This document shows positions 1 to 13,265 of a DNA stretch of 64,000 bases, piece after piece. The notes beneath the pieces were generated by a model, which saw nothing but the letters and a program-made list of their open reading frames with translations, did no database searches and had not been told where the DNA came from. A program made the translations under genes and the position numbers. Source of the stretch: Xanthoparmelia taractica (Eukaryota > Ascomycota > Lecanoromycetes > Lecanorales > Parmeliaceae); contig JANQBS010000095.1 of the NCBI GenBank assembly GCA_033085395.1, positions 62,001 to 126,000 of the forward strand, written 5' to 3'. Numbering within the stretch: position 1 is the first letter of the stretch; every line of letters starts with the position of its first letter.

Positions 1-343
1 TTGAATCTAGGTGTCGAAGCCGATTGCTGGGTTGGTGCAAGAAGCTTGATAGTTGCCATTGATCCAGGTTGTCCTATGTGAAATGTTGAGGGTATATGGA
101 TAGCTTATGCGAAGCATTCTTTAGCGGAAAGCTCAGGGAATTTTGCAATCGTCGACGAAAGGGAAGAGCACAGATAGTCGTGTCGATGCGTCTGTCTCCG
201 CGCAGTGCATGAAAGGGCGAATAGGTGTCTTTGCTTTGATGATTCTATAGACGAAGTAGTCATTCCCGAGAGAAAGAAAGAAAGGTCATGTCTCCGTAAA
301 TCCCAAAACCGCAGACCACATTGAAACGCCGCGCCTTTCCGAG
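1..343. other. Window edge, no supported gene
   Basis: Only short overlapping ORFs with no recognisable content. It is the 3' flank of the broken NLR-type gene that ends at 344. Confidence 0.5.
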
Positions 344-3300
344 TCAAGAGTGTATAACAACGCCCAGGTCCTTGATCTTGGCAATCTGCTCCTCATCGAG
401 GGGTTCATCCTCCCTCTCAACCTCCTCCATTCTGGTCTTCCAGTATCCATGCAAGAACTCCGGCACCGTTACTCCAAGCTGGGTGTACTTCTCCTCAAAC
501 TCTGTGACCAGGGCGTTCAATTTGTGAATCAAAAAGCGCTCTTCGTCATGGATCTCATCACGTTCTATATTTTCCATGTCATCATGCATATTAAAGACCT
601 CAATTCTCCCTCTGCAGCATGTATGGGTGATTCCAAGTTTTTCAAAGGTCACATATCGAATGACATCGTGCGATAACCATTGCCGTGCCTCGTGAGGGTG
701 ACCCAGCAGATTATTCAGCCAGTCGATCACCCACATGCACTTCTCGATGCAATAAGATGAGACTTCCCAGATACCAACTGTTTTCATAATACCTTTGAGC
801 ATCATGATCGCGGGTGTGCAGCCGTGGCTTGAGCAGGCGCAGAGACAGTTGTCGTAGTGTTTCAAAACGGCCATCTTCCCTAAAACTAACCGGCTTTCAT
901 CCTCGAGCTCGTCCAAGCTCCCGAAGAGCATCGCGCGATTAATAATGTATGGCAGCTCGAACTTATCCGGCCAGTACATAGCTCTACCTATCCAGAAACC
1001 AATGCAATGAGCCGCAGTAATACTCGGATCATAGCGAATGTGTTCAGGCGGGTTAACCTTCCGTCCGAGATCGGCTCCCCTTGATATAAGCCACGAAAAG
1101 CGCTGTAGAGCAGCTTTAGGTCTAATAGAACGGTCATTTCCCGAAAACATCAAGGGGGTGAGCCCCAAAGAGGATGTGCAGTCCACATCAACAAATCCGC
1201 GTAGATACAGTGACTCACCCAGGGCTGGGGAGAGGTACTCGCTGTGGAACAAAGTTGTTCGATATGGTGGAGTTCGCAGTGCTGATGGAATGGGAACCTT
1301 TTTTTTCTCTAGAGCAGCGTAGACAACACACGCCCTTTCGTCAAGAAGGCGATCACTAGTAACTTTCAGGTTTTCTAGTTCCTTGCGAGTTAATTCGCTA
1401 GTGGCCAACGTATACAGGCGAGTCCTCCGGACCACTAGTGCATTTTCCAGGTGACTGATGATCTCATCGGTACTCTGCGTGATAGCTACCTTAAAGGCAC
1501 CAGAATGCAAAGGGAAATTCAGATGATCCTTTCCAGAATACAGCGCACTATCAGCCTCCAGCATTAGCTTCACCGCTTCTAGACAGTTACTTGTACAGGA
1601 GTATGCCAGAGGAAGAAATCCCTCATGGTCCGGTCGGTCGAGTAGTTCCCTGCCGCCATAATGGAGTAGTAGGATAATACCCTTGGCCAATTGCAAGAGA
1701 GGTGGAGGGGAGACTGGCCCCGCAAGTCCTGTTCATGAATGCTCTGTGGGGAACTTTGCAGTATCCGTTCAGTATCACTTTCCGACCGGCTAACGATAGC
1801 GGCAATCAGTGCACCACAGTGATATCTTGCAGAAGCATAACCGTCTATCCACCCATCATACTTGATCATCCACTCCAGTTCCCTCACATTGGGACTTGGG
1901 GAGTATATAGCCCAAGTGTAACTACGCCATTTGTCCGAATGTTCTGCGCCAGCTCCGGCCACGTCCATGGCTAGTTGGGCATACTTCTGTGCACTTCTCG
2001 CATCTTCAACCCAAAATACGGATGCTTCCGTCAGGGCGTCCAAAGCAGTACTATAAATTTTCAGAATCAAGACATTCGTCACCCCATACACAAGCTCCAG
2101 TCCAACTTACAGTCCGTACCGATCCGTTTCGTTCAAAGGGACACCAGCGGCGACGAGTCCCATGAAAAGAACACGAAAGCTCTGGAATGCCTCCGTACTG
2201 TGATTCTTTAAGAGGTCATTGTATCGACAGAGTGTCTAATCGCAGTGGTCATTGTGTAACCTTCTTAAGACAGGCGTTTGTACTACAGTGATCAATGTGT
2301 ATCCGTCCTGGTCTACATCAGTCGGTGAGGCCACCTTATCCTGAAACAGCTCGTAGAGCTGTTGGAGGGCACTTTCGAAGTAATTGCAGAGTTCATTTGT
2401 TTGAGATAGCCCCGTGCTCATGAAACGTCGGTGCAACATGCCTGGGTAAAGAAGTTCGAAAGCTGGAGAAAACTTGGACACCCTGGCATGCAATTTCAAG
2501 CAAGGATTTATCGAAAAGCCACCAGCTCCGGTCGTGATGGATATAGTAGCCCGAACAGTGTTTGCCAAAAGTATACCATAATATGACATTTTGAGTCCTA
2601 CTGTTGTGGTTACCTCGGTACCAATGTGAAATGGACAGCTCATGGAATGCTTGGAAGATTCCATAGACGTTTTGAAAACCTCTACGCCACCAATTAAGTA
2701 CGTAGAGGCTCTTTCCTGCATAAGAGTAGAACAAGAGCAGTATTGTCTCTGATTGATCCATTTTCCCTTTCGACGGTGCTGCGTCATTCTATCCTGTGCC
2801 ATAATTTGGGATGTTCGTTCGATATTCATCTCGAGACCGCCCGCCTCATCGCAGACAGTCCGTAGTAAGCTGGGCCTCTGAGCTAGAGCGAGCTGTAGCT
2901 TTCGTGCGTCCTCGTCCTGAAAAATCGTCAGCGCTGTTAAAATGATATTCATCGAACAACAATACCATGTCAGTCAGAGTCGTAGACATGTCTGACTTGG
3001 CAAGATACAAGCCAGAGATCTTTACCGATGGACATAATCTCGTCGAAGCGGTAGACTCTGCCAGGCTTCCTTGGATCCGAAGGGAAAGCCGATCAAGCTT
3101 GTTCTGGAAATCAGGCAAAATTTGGGACGTGACGCTGTCAATGGCCTGGAGTCTTCCTTTCATGTCCTGCTCCATACTTGTAAAGGAAGAACGAAGCATT
3201 GGAACATCAGACGTAAATCGAGCCACGCCTGTTTGTAGTTGAGGCAAGGCACCGATGACCATATTCACCTTCTGTTCAATACTCGATATATTTTGGTTAG

Positions 3301-3885
3301 CTTCACTGACAGAGGCGGCTGTTGACTTTGTAAGATCTATCAAGTCTGAGGTCTGTTTGAACTGGGCTTCGGACGTGTCACTGGTTGGACCACCGTTAGG
3401 ATGGAGTCGCAGACTTGAAAGCAGACGAAGGAACGAAATGCTACATACAGTTGCAAGACTCGGAGCGCAGTACCCAGGTCACCTTCGAGATCTCGCACAA
3501 TTTCTCTAAGTCTTTCCAAAGAAGACTCCCGGAAAGGAAATATTGCTTTTTGCCCAAACACTCGCAGCTTGTCTTTGAGACTGAGCGGGGCAGGATCCTT
3601 GCGACATCTTCCCAAAAACTGTTCTAGCCTCGCAGTGCCTTCTCCACAACAGAGCACGCACTGCTTCACATGCTCGGCGATTGCTGAAGAGGACGAGATC
3701 TTCGGCAGAATCTCTTCAAGGGCGGAAAGACTACTCTGCAGTCTCTCGATTTTTCTCTTGGCATCGCTTATGTTCTGATCCTGGGTTTCCCATGAATCGT
3801 AGTATGAGATGACTCCTTGGCAGGTTGTTATGGCTAGGGAAATGACGCCCACTGCACTGCCAGCCACAGAAACAGGATCGGCCAT
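344..3885 (-). pseudogene. Helo-like N-terminal / ankyrin NLR-type protein, disrupted
   Basis: The start at 3885 (MADPVSVAGS...) has the hydrophobic helix and following coiled coil typical of fungal STAND/NLR N-terminal (Helo-like) domains. Inferred exons are 3885-3449, 3380-3026, 2916-2111 and 2050-344, with GT-AG introns that keep phase. The middle part carries the 'QDEDARKLQLALAQRPSLL' and 'SPTDVDQDGYTLI' segments seen in fungal ankyrin-type NLR relatives, and the C-terminal half has degenerate ankyrin repeats. No NACHT or NB-ARC P-loop is visible. Two lesions are seen. A TAG at 2236-2238 lies in frame with coding-like sequence on both sides. The ankyrin reading frame also shifts by one base at about 1681-1690, where both frames carry half of one repeat (GQSPLHLSCNWP, then KGIILLLHYGGRELL). 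I infer a decaying gene of the vegetative-incompatibility/NLR class. Two assembly errors, or two separate short genes, are less likely alternatives. Confidence 0.6.
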
Positions 3886-5560
3886 GACATAGGCCGGGAG
3901 AACAGCGATATTATTGTAGAGAAGAGATCCAACTAACGAAGGAAAAAATACCCGTTGAAGAGAGATAAACACAGCTGTTGAGATGGGGGAGTAAGGCCGC
4001 GACTGATGCCTGAAGGTCGTGCAGCCTTGAGGCTGTGTAGCTGAGGGGTAAGAACATGCCTCTGACTTCATTGGAGCATTCGCAAGCCTGAATAAGCCTC
4101 GTCATAGAGGTCGACAACGTGCCTTCTCTGGGCAGCGAAGTGCACAGGATAGAAGCCGTAGAAAGGCAGAGCAATGGCCCCTTCCCACTGCGCAAGGCCA
4201 TTAAATAGCGTTTCAAGTTCGCATAAAACCATTGGTAAAGGGTGTACAGCCTGCCGTAGTTTCCTATTGACAGAGGTTCATGCCCCGTTACGCTATCCTC
4301 GCACCAACCCTTATCATAACCAAATATGCCCAGTAGGGAAGGTCCACTCCTCTATCAACTCACCCTTCCTGTTCTTCTTAACCCATACTCCGCCCCCAGC
4401 TCCGTCCTTCCTACTCCTGCGGCCCGCAATCCTTCAACTTCGACTACATATGTACATACCGGCGAACTTCGTGACCCATGAACCATGATGTCACAAGGGA
4501 CCCCCCCCCCCCTCACCTGTCCAGCCACTGCCATAGTGCAGCGAAAGCCGTGAACACGATACGGTTGACATTCCCAATCTAAGCTAGGGTGACGAAGCCA
4601 CGCTTCTCTTGACCAGAGCTTATACGCCCCCTCCCCTCACCTCCGGCACGGTCTTTACCATTGCCAAAACCCATGGCTGAGGAGAAGTAAAGGGGGAATA
4701 CGAGGACGAACTTTATCTTGCTATATCCCCAACCATGCTGCGTTGCAGTAAACCCTGGTCAAAAAATACAGATCGTTTCAATAAATGGTTGAGACGGTAT
4801 TCCCTGAAAACCCCATCAACAGACGAAAAACATTTATTCCAACCCAAGCTCCATGAGCACGCGCTCTTCAGCCCACCCTGACCAACGTATACCCGATACT
4901 GCCAAATACCACATCCTCCCCACACACCTCCCCACCTTCACCCCCCCCCCCCCCAAAAATCTCCCCTTTCCGACCCCCAAATCCCCTATCCTACCAACTC
5001 TCTCCCTCTCTCTCTCTCCCCCTTCCCTACATTTCTCACTTATCTATCATATCCCCAAATCCCCAAGCCCGAACAAATATCATCACCAAGAGTGACAACT
5101 TTGCGTCCGTGGAAGGGTTGGCAGGGAGGGAGGGAGGGAGGGAGCGTCGGAGGCTGTTTGTGGTAAGGGTGAGGGTGAGGATGGGGTTGTGTTGTGGTTT
5201 GTGTGGGAAGCAAGGGGAGGGGTGGGGAGGTGAGGGGAGAGAGGGAGATGAGGGGAGGTAAAGGGAGGGGGGGGGAGGGAGGGAGTGGAGGAGGGAGGGA
5301 GGGAGGGAGGAAGGGAGCATTAGGGTGGTAGGCGTAAAGCTATTTAAGGGGTAGCGGTGATGTGCGGGTATTGTGGTGATGGTAGGCGTTTCAGTGTGGC
5401 GTGGCTCTCTAATGGATCGGAAATCCACCTGCTCCGTTGGGCTATCCATGTATAGAGGGCGTGGATGGATAAGCAAGTGAAAGTGATCGACATGAATACT
5501 TATGAACGTCTTCTATCATCTGGTTTATATCCTGTATGATCGATCTGAAGAATTATTTGC
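3886..5560. other. Intergenic, low-complexity tracts
   Basis: No credible coding ORF. It contains poly-C runs near 4501-4512 and 4941-4954, a CT-rich tract at about 4960-5040, and a long GGGA/GGA purine tract at about 5120-5320. Confidence 0.7.
5120..5320. repeat. GGGA/GGAG purine-rich simple repeat
   Basis: Imperfect (GGGA)n and (GAGG)n runs on the + strand, with almost no pyrimidines over long stretches. It lies downstream of the MFS transporter gene. Confidence 0.8.
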
Positions 5561-7355
5561 CTATCTAGACCTAGATCTTGGGACATCCAGGGCAGCCCTT
5601 TCATCCGCAGTCAAATCGCTCTCCGCCTTTTTTATCCTAACGAACCCTATCATGACGACCAGAGCCACGACCGAGCAAGCGAGTTGGTACCAGAACACTG
5701 ATTGGTAGCTCCGCTTCAGACCCACATTCGATGTCCCGATCTGGATCACATCAGCAAAAGCGAGGAGAGACGCAATACCCAGGTACAGGAGGCTATGGAT
5801 CAATGCTCCTGCAAGCCCTTGCCGGCTTTGTGAAAGACTGCTCGTGATGAAGATGTTACCGACGTTGTAGATGATATCGATCCCCATCGTGGCGAATATC
5901 ATGGCAGGAAACACAAACGCCCAATAGTTGGCGCCTTCCGGTGCCAGGGCGAAAAGAAGAGAGTTGCCAACCCATGCCCCTCCACCGACGAGCATCAGCA
6001 CCGTGCCAGGGAGTAGATGCAAAATGTAACCTCCGACAACGGTGATGATACAACCTCCAGCAGACATTGGAACATACCATGCTGACACCTGCAAGGGAGA
6101 GGCACCCATGATGTTTTCCATGTAGAGCGTAGCGTAAAGCAGGAAGATCCCCAGAACACCGTCTGAAAAGAACAAGGCCACGCACAAAGCTGGGAGATGG
6201 GGCACTTTGAAAAGATCAAAGGGTAGTAGCGGATTTGCCGCCACCCAACCTTCGACGTAGAAGGAGAAACCAAGGGACAAGGCACCCAGAATGAGCGTAA
6301 CGTAGACGTATGGGGTCTTCCACCCGTCTGGCGCATGAGAAGCGTCAGTGATAGCGAATATGACCAGGACCAGGCCTGATACAATGAAGATGGAGCCAAG
6401 CCAGTCCATTTGAATGTTCATGGCCTTCCGCTCTTCGATGTCGTTTGGTATTGCGAATATTGCGGCCACGACGGTGGTGGTAATCAACATGGCTCCTATC
6501 CAAAAATACCATCCGAATTGGAGGAAGCTACCAGTCACGCCAGCGACGAAAACACCGAGAAAAAATCCGAGTGGAGCGGCGGCGCCATAAATGCTGAAAA
6601 CTATATTCTTTCGGGGTCCGGGTCTATAGGTGCTTCCGATCAACATCATACCTGATGGAAGGAAAGCAGCAGGGCCCAGCCCTTGAAGCGCTCGGCAAAA
6701 ATCTAGCATCAAGTTGTTCTGGGCGAAACCCCCAATGATAGACCAGACTGTAAACCAGATCAAGCCAAAGAGATAGACTGGGTATCCACCGTACATATCT
6801 GCAAGGCGGCCGAAAGGGAGGAAGAAGGCAGCAGAGACTAGAGCAAAGGCACTCGCAGGCCATACGGCAGAAGCTTGTGGTATGGAGAGATCCATCATCA
6901 AGGTTGGTAGTAGGACGTTGAAACCAGAGACAAAATATTCCTATTCCGTGTTAACGCTCTCTTTTCAAGGATGTAGCTGCTACCGAACGCACGATCATGA
7001 ATTCCGAAGCTATGACAGAGTAACAGAAAGTAAGCTCAGCTCCAAAGGACTTAAACTTTGTGGGCCTTTCCCTTCCCAAACGCTCAATGCGTGCTCGATC
7101 CAGTTCTGGGGCTTCTCTGTCTCCACCATTTTCAATCTCTGCACTCTTGCTTTGTGGCACGCTTTGTGGGGCCTTTGCAGGCTGAATGCATGATTCCCCC
7201 TTTTCGGCCTTCTCCCCCGCATTGATATCATGTGCAAGATGATCCGCGCTTGTTCTTGCTGTAGGCTCGTTGATGTTCTTCTCCTGCTCGATACCGAGGT
7301 TGCCGTGGATTGGCTCTGCAGCTGTCACCCCGCCTCCCTGCTCAAATACAGACAT
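5561..7355 (-). CDS. MFS transporter, DHA2-like
   Basis: Two exons: 7355-6993 and 6940-5561, giving 580 aa. The 52-nt intron (GTGCGT...TAG) has a GTTAAC branch-like site and preserves frame. The first about 110 residues are a hydrophilic cytoplasmic tail; the rest is a run of transmembrane helices. Signature residues include the loop 2-3 motif 'FGRLADMYGGYPVYLFG', the motif 'FCRALQGLGPAAFLPSG' after helix 4, and 'GAAAPLGFFLGV' in helix 5. These are hallmarks of the major facilitator superfamily, drug:H+ antiporter-2 branch, which also contains AMF1/ATR1-like ammonium and drug exporters. The protein probably acts at the plasma membrane as a proton-coupled exporter, but the substrate cannot be deduced. 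It ends in an Arg/Ser-rich tail. No biosynthetic cluster genes lie beside it. Confidence 0.88.
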
Positions 7356-10282
7356 TTCCGTAGACTCGACCTCTCTTCACAGCTCAACATGGGAAGAACA
7401 GTTGTAAACGGCAAGTCGCTTTGCCGGAGGATAGAGGAGGGTAGGCCGAGAAAAACGTCGAAGTATCCATCGGTGGAGCGCCATGAATATGTAGTTGTGA
7501 GTCGGAATGGGACACGCTGACTAAGTTGGAGAATCATGACGCTGTAGGTCGGTCGTCACACAAAGTTTCTTTAGCAGGTGGTCCGTTGAAGTTTTTCAAA
7601 ATTCAGACTTGCCATGACGAATCGCTCGACGAATCTGGTAAGGCGCGGTACCAGTGCCGGCATCCACGTGCCGAGTGCTACTTTAGCAGCGATGAAAAGG
7701 TATGAGGTACTTCAACTACCTGACATTCAGCAATGAGAATTCGAGTTCTCATTTCGCTCATTGTGAAATGTGGTGGTTGTCAAGAGGGAGGGAACGAAGG
7801 ACGAGGTCGGACTGCCATGACTTGATCATCGGAAGAATTTCCTCGCCGCCCGCCGCCCGCCACTCGTTTGGCATCATACCCGCAAGAACCATTTCACAAG
7901 AGCTAGGCTGGCGGGAAAAGAACCAAGGCGTCACTGGCTAGAGCCATCGGCTTTTCCATCGGATCGCGAACTCGCTATCCTCCACATTACCATTCACAGC
8001 AGGTGCATGCGTCACGGCAGCGATGGGCTCTATCGCATTGCCTTGCATGGGACCATTCGGCATCGGTTCTGCGATTGAGACTGCCGCTCACTAGCACCCT
8101 AAGAGCCATGAGACAGGATGAGTACAGTGGATAGTTGAAGAAAGAAGCATGGAGCATTGTTAGACATCCCGAGTGAGCGATACCTACCTTACGCGTCGGT
8201 TCGATTCTGGTGCTGACGATCATCTGCCTCAGGTATCTTAGCGACGCTCTACCTCACACGGCCTTCCCTCTTCGATTCTAAGACACGCCAGCTTTCCACC
8301 CATTGATGTTGCTCGGCTCTCTTTCGAAACCCGTGTTCCTACGATACATGGATGCGGATGAGGAGTTGAATGAAGCCAGGGAGAGCTTTATGAGAAAGCC
8401 GGCAATATAGGAAAGATGTAAGATCAACGGAAGGGCTATCGAAGAGAGACAAGGCTTCTGGCTTACCCCAGGAGACATGAAGGGTTCTATGGCGGTGGAC
8501 AGTCGTGGGAATGTGAGCTGGAAGCAATAAGAGTCGTGGTTGAAGAGGCTACGCGCTTGTGAAGATCCGAGGCCACATCCATGGTATCATCAAGGAGGCT
8601 TGTGTCTCTTACAGGATAGATACACGTATCGAGGAGATTGGTTCAAGGATCCGAGTGCACATGGGATGATTTACAAACACACAAAGCTTCTCGCGTGTAA
8701 GAAGGCATTCTTCGAATACGACGACATAGCTTGCTCTCCACCTACGGAAATGCACACTTGGCTATCCCCTTGGCCCCTCTCGCCTCTTCAGGCTTAAGGC
8801 TTACAAGCTATCTGGGCACCGACCACTCCTAGAGCCGTCAGCGGTGGGGGCCGAGCCATTTGACATCTCAACATAATATCGTTGCTGTGCCATCGCATAA
8901 TCTTAATACAAGAGGCACCGTGGACAGGACCGTGGATGGGCAGCATGAAACATTATGAAGATGGCTGTCCTCAATATGGACATAATTGGGGGCTTGGTGG
9001 ATGATAATGTAGGACGGGGTGATCATCAGCCAATATGGGCGCGGCCTAAGAGATGATGGTGGTGTGAAGATGGTATGATGGAGTGAGGGCGGGCGGATAT
9101 GGCTTGGATGTGCCCAAGAAGTGAGCGCTATGAAAAGTGAGGCGGACCAGGTGATAAGTGTCGAGCGCCAGTGTCGACGACGAGTGGATGGGAAGGAAAT
9201 TGGCGGTGTATCACTTTGCATTTGGGGGCCACGGGGGCGTGAGAGTCAATGCAGAGAAAGCCACGGCTGGGCAATTTCCACCTTGAGGCAGAGTTCGGAT
9301 TACTGGGATTTACTTTGGGGGTGGTTGTGTGCATGAACAAGGCTGCATTTCCGCAGGTACAGAGGCTGCTTCATAGTGGATTTGACCGAGCTCCTGTGTG
9401 AGCGGGAGTGTGTTGATGCCAGCTTGTCCGACGTCTTCCCTCCACCTGTGCTGTCAGACAAGATGTCGCAAGACACTCGCCTGAAGCATGTCTCGGAAGG
9501 TCCGTTGAGATTCCTTTGGTGATTGCCTGATTGGTCTGTTGCAGCGGTAGCCGCCCACTTGGACTTTGCTTCTTCTTCTTCTTCACAGGCGCTGAGAGCA
9601 ATGATTTGTGGACGCGTTCAACCAAGTTTCTGCAGCGTAAACACGCACGACGGGTTTTGGGGGGAGCATGAAGCTGAAACAAGCTTTCCTAGCAATCAAA
9701 ATGGTCGGTTGGAGAGGCCAGGTCTCGGCTTAGTGCCTGAGTCCGCTTCGGGGCGGACTCAGCCGAGATGAAACTAATACGCTGCAACGAAGAGCCTCCA
9801 ATAATGATAATGACACCCAATGTGGTACTGGTAATTTATCATCTATTCTAATACCACGACAGCACACTTAAATGATTTGATTACAGAAATATCCAGTAAG
9901 AAATTACCTTGTCAGGGCTAATTGTGCAAATTATACGGGCCCTTAGTGTATTTTACTTTGGTAAGCTTGGCTTAGATACCTCAGGGCATGAACGCGTCAC
10001 CGGTGGCCACGGCTCCGGGTGGATCAGCTTTCGTCAACAAAGATGAGTCGGCGAATTAAAATGTCCGAAAGGGCAGGCATAGCCCAGCACTTTAATACGT
10101 ATATCACACCCATCCTCACATATATATTCACCCCCTGCTCTATACAAGAAACAATGACTATCCTTTTTCCCTCTAGACATTACACCACTCCTTCTAGCTG
10201 ACCACGTCTTCTTGCTCTGCGCACACCAAAATACCTCCTTTGCAGCGAAGAAGCATCTGCGGGTGCCCCCGGCTGCGCCGTC
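7356..10282. other. Long intergenic region (2.9 kb)
   Basis: No ORF here has family motifs, plausible codon structure or a consistent exon chain. The only distinctive element is the hairpin at 9723-9768. The end of this region holds the promoter of the aspartic protease, with TATA-like AT stretches near 10120-10130. Confidence 0.6.
9723..9768. repeat. Nested inverted repeat / hairpin
   Basis: A perfect 10-bp arm CTGAGTCCGC (9737-9746) pairs with GCGGACTCAG (9753-9762) across a 6-nt loop containing TTCG. An outer arm TCTCGG (9723-9728) pairs with CCGAGA immediately after the inner stem. No tRNA boxes fit it. Confidence 0.75.
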
Positions 10283-11950
10283 ATGCCTTTCCCATCATAT
10301 AAGGTCCTTCAAGGCGTCTTCGCCTTGACAATTCTCCTTTCTTATGTCAGCGATGCCTCTGCATCGCTGTTTTCTTCGCACAAGAGATCCCCCAAAGTCT
10401 TGGGCTTTGACTTCCGGAAGGAAGTCTCTCGCAACACCCCTCAGGCCAATCGCCTACGCAAGCGCCAAAGGACAGTCACCGTCGACATTGACAATGCGGA
10501 GATCGCGTATGTGATGCCCCCTCAGAGAGCCAAATACCAGCTAACGGTCTACGCAGCTACCTCATCAATATGACCATCGGCACCCCTGGCCAATCTTTCA
10601 GCGTGCAGCTCGATACCGGTAGTAGCGACATATGGATACCATCTGCCGATTCCAATGCTTGTCTAGAAGCCCAGCAAGCCTGCCAAATCTTCGGTCAATA
10701 CGACTCAACGACCTCTTCCAGCTATGTCGATGTTTCCCACGGGTTCGAGATTTCATACCAAGACAATAGTGCGGTCTCTGGTGATTATATCAATGAGACT
10801 CTGGTAATGGGGAATACGGTGATCAAGGATATGACCATGGGGCTTGCCTATCAGGCCACGAGGCCGTTTGGCATCATGGGCATTGGCTATGACGCCGACG
10901 AGTCGATTGCAGCTACAGACCCGGAGAACATCTATCCGAATATCGTGTCCCAATTGAAAGCCCAAGGATTCATCAGAACATTGTCCTACAGTCTGTGGCT
11001 CAATGATCTTGGTACGCATCATGGATCGAGAGCTTGGAACGCGCTGACATGAATCAGATTCCATGACCGGATCAATCCTATTCGGAGGTGTTGACACTGC
11101 CAAGTATCACGGAAACCTAGTCGTACTTCCCGTGCAAGCCACCAATGGTACATACAGAGATTTCACCGTGGCTTTGTCGTCTGTATCTGTGTTGGATTGT
11201 TCAGGGGCGGTCCAGTACTCCCAGACGAACTTGGCTCTGCCTGTCATATTGGACAGCGGGACCACTGACGCGTACCTTCCTGATAGCATCGTGAACCCGA
11301 TTCTCGGTGGCGTCGGTGTCATAAACGACAGAGAATACGGTAGCATTGTGCCTTGCAGCCTGGCAAACTCGCCGGCAACCATAAGCTTTGGCTTTGGTGG
11401 GAACGGTGGCTTGACCATCTCTGTTGGTATTGGAGAGTTTGTCACGCCAATCTACAACGAACAGGGTGTGCAACCTACATTCAGAGATGGGGCAGGGACT
11501 ATCTGTTCATGGGGCTTGATGTCATCTGGCACAGGGCCCATACTCTTTGGAGATGCTTTCCTCAGATCAGCGTATGTGGTCTATGACTTGTCCAGCAACC
11601 AGATTGGAATGGCCCAAACCAATTTCAATACCACGGATACCAACGTTGTAGAGATTTCCGGAACCTCCATTCCTGGCGCGTCCATAACCGCCTCAGCCGC
11701 CACAGCGAGTCAAACCTTCAGCGGCATCCCTCAAGAGACCAACGCGGCCACCAAGACAGGAAGCACACAAGCCACCGCTCCCCACGGCTCACCGACGTTC
11801 CATCTCTGTGTCTCGGAGAGTGGAAATGCAAAGAAGGGAGCCGCCTCTGCCCTCGGACCGCCACGAATCGAGTTGACAACGGTGGTGACAGGCCTTGTCT
11901 TACTATCGTCCTTGGCCTTTGGTAGTTCAATGGTCTTGTTACGATGGTAG
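10283..11950 (+). CDS. Secreted aspartic protease, yapsin/OpsB-like, probable GPI anchor
   Basis: Exons 10283-10506, 10557-11011 and 11058-11950 give 523 aa; introns of 50 and 46 nt start GTATGT and GTACGC. An N-terminal signal peptide (about residues 1-27) is followed by a propeptide with dibasic KR sites, including the RLRKR site just before the mature domain, as in kexin-processed proteases. Both catalytic motifs are intact: DTGSS (Asp94) and DSGTT (Asp292). The C-terminus is a Ser/Thr/Ala-rich linker followed by a hydrophobic tail (LTTVVTGLVLLSSLAFGS...) ending with a short polar end, which fits a GPI-attachment signal. The expected role is a cell-wall or plasma-membrane pepsin-fold protease (family A1). 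Compare the catalytically defective relative at 43866-45272. Confidence 0.92.
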
Positions 11951-12430
11951 TATTCTTTTTAGCGTTTTGACGACATTACGAATCAGTATATTCATAGCCT
12001 ACGATTCTGGGGGATACCAATTGTTCTGGGCCGCACTTAGATAGATCCGATAGGACAGTGAAGACTCACTTTTTGTGTCAGCCATCGCATTGTCCCTCGC
12101 ACTCGTACAAAAAAAGATCCAGACTACTCTCGGAACATGCCTGCTAAAATTGCCTACTTCGCACTCCCCATGCATCTCCCCCCCCCAACCTGCCCCCCTC
12201 CCCCTTCCTCTTTCTTGAAGGCCCGCATCGCTCCTGCCAACATACCTCACACTACTTTGAAAAAGAGCCGTCTTCGCGCGGGAAAATTGACGAACCACAT
12301 CCTCCCTCCCTCCCTCCTCCCTTCCTCTCACCAGCAACCCACGGCATAGACAAAAGCCAGCCAGCCGAACCCCTGCGTGTCCTCCTTGCCCCCTCCCCCC
12401 CAAAAAAAGAAGAAAGAAAAAGAGTACAAC

Positions 12431-12464
12431 GATCCCCAATCCCCAATCCCCAATCCCCAATCCC
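12431..12464. repeat. CCCCAAT heptamer minisatellite
   Basis: About four and a half tandem copies of the 7-bp unit CCCCAAT. Confidence 0.9.
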
Positions 12465-12748
12465 TATCGTATCGTATATCCTATATCCTACAATTTCTGT
12501 ATTCAAGATCAAGATCGAGATCGGGCTATTTCTCCTTTGCGATGGGAGGGAAGGGAAGCGGAGGGAGAGCGGAAAAGTTCAAGTTGGTGTGTTCATGTCC
12601 ATTGTCCATCTTGCGAGTGTCACATTGATTCTGCTTTCTGATTACAAGTACGATGTTCGGTGGGTTCACGATGTTGTGGGTGTGGGTGTGGGTTGATGCA
12701 TATATATATTGCATATATGTTATGTTATGTATGCATGCATGCATTCAT

Positions 12749-12824
12749 GATAGATAGATGGATAGATGGATAGATAGATAGATGGATAGATAGATAGTTG
12801 GATAGATAGATAGATGGATAGATG
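12749..12824. repeat. GATA/GATG tetranucleotide microsatellite
   Basis: Tandem GATA units, interspersed with GATG and one GTTG, cover about 76 bp. Confidence 0.95.
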
Positions 12825-13265
12825 GGCATTGTGTTGCCTTGCTACTTGAAAAATGGGAAGTAGGGAGGAAGGAGATGGCGCTCCTATTCTCTATTCTATG
12901 AACGAGTGGAAAGAAGGGAAGAAGGGAAGAAGAAAGCTCGTCTTATATACATAAAACCCCCGCTTCTGAGCCCGCTGAAGAGTTGCACAGACAGAGCCAG
13001 CTGCGTATATGCATCCTTCTGCTGCTATGTATGATGAGAAGCTTTGAATCATATCCCCGCTGATGTAAAGAAGGCTAAGATAGAGACACACTCGCGAAAA
13101 GCCGTGAGATGGAGGGAAAATGTGCTCGTGCCGCTCTACTCCCATTCCTTTGAATTCCCGTCGATGAACGTTGGTCTTCATAGACATAGAAGAGGAGGGA
13201 TCGTGCTGATGGATACAAGGTAGACATTAACCAGAACTGTGAAGACCTCGATCTTCGAAACCGTT

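Larger units (their letters stand above)
11951..13265. other. Intergenic with microsatellites
   Basis: No supported gene. Short C-rich and A-rich tracts, a CCCCAAT minisatellite and a GATA/GATG microsatellite are present. Confidence 0.7.

Noticed and set aside
7702..8797. Several 60-85-aa ORFs in the gene-free region.
   Set aside because: No start context, exon chain, domain or consistent codon use; they are on both strands and overlapping.
9723..9768. Hairpin interpreted as a tRNA arm.
   Set aside because: No acceptor stem, anticodon arm or B box around it.
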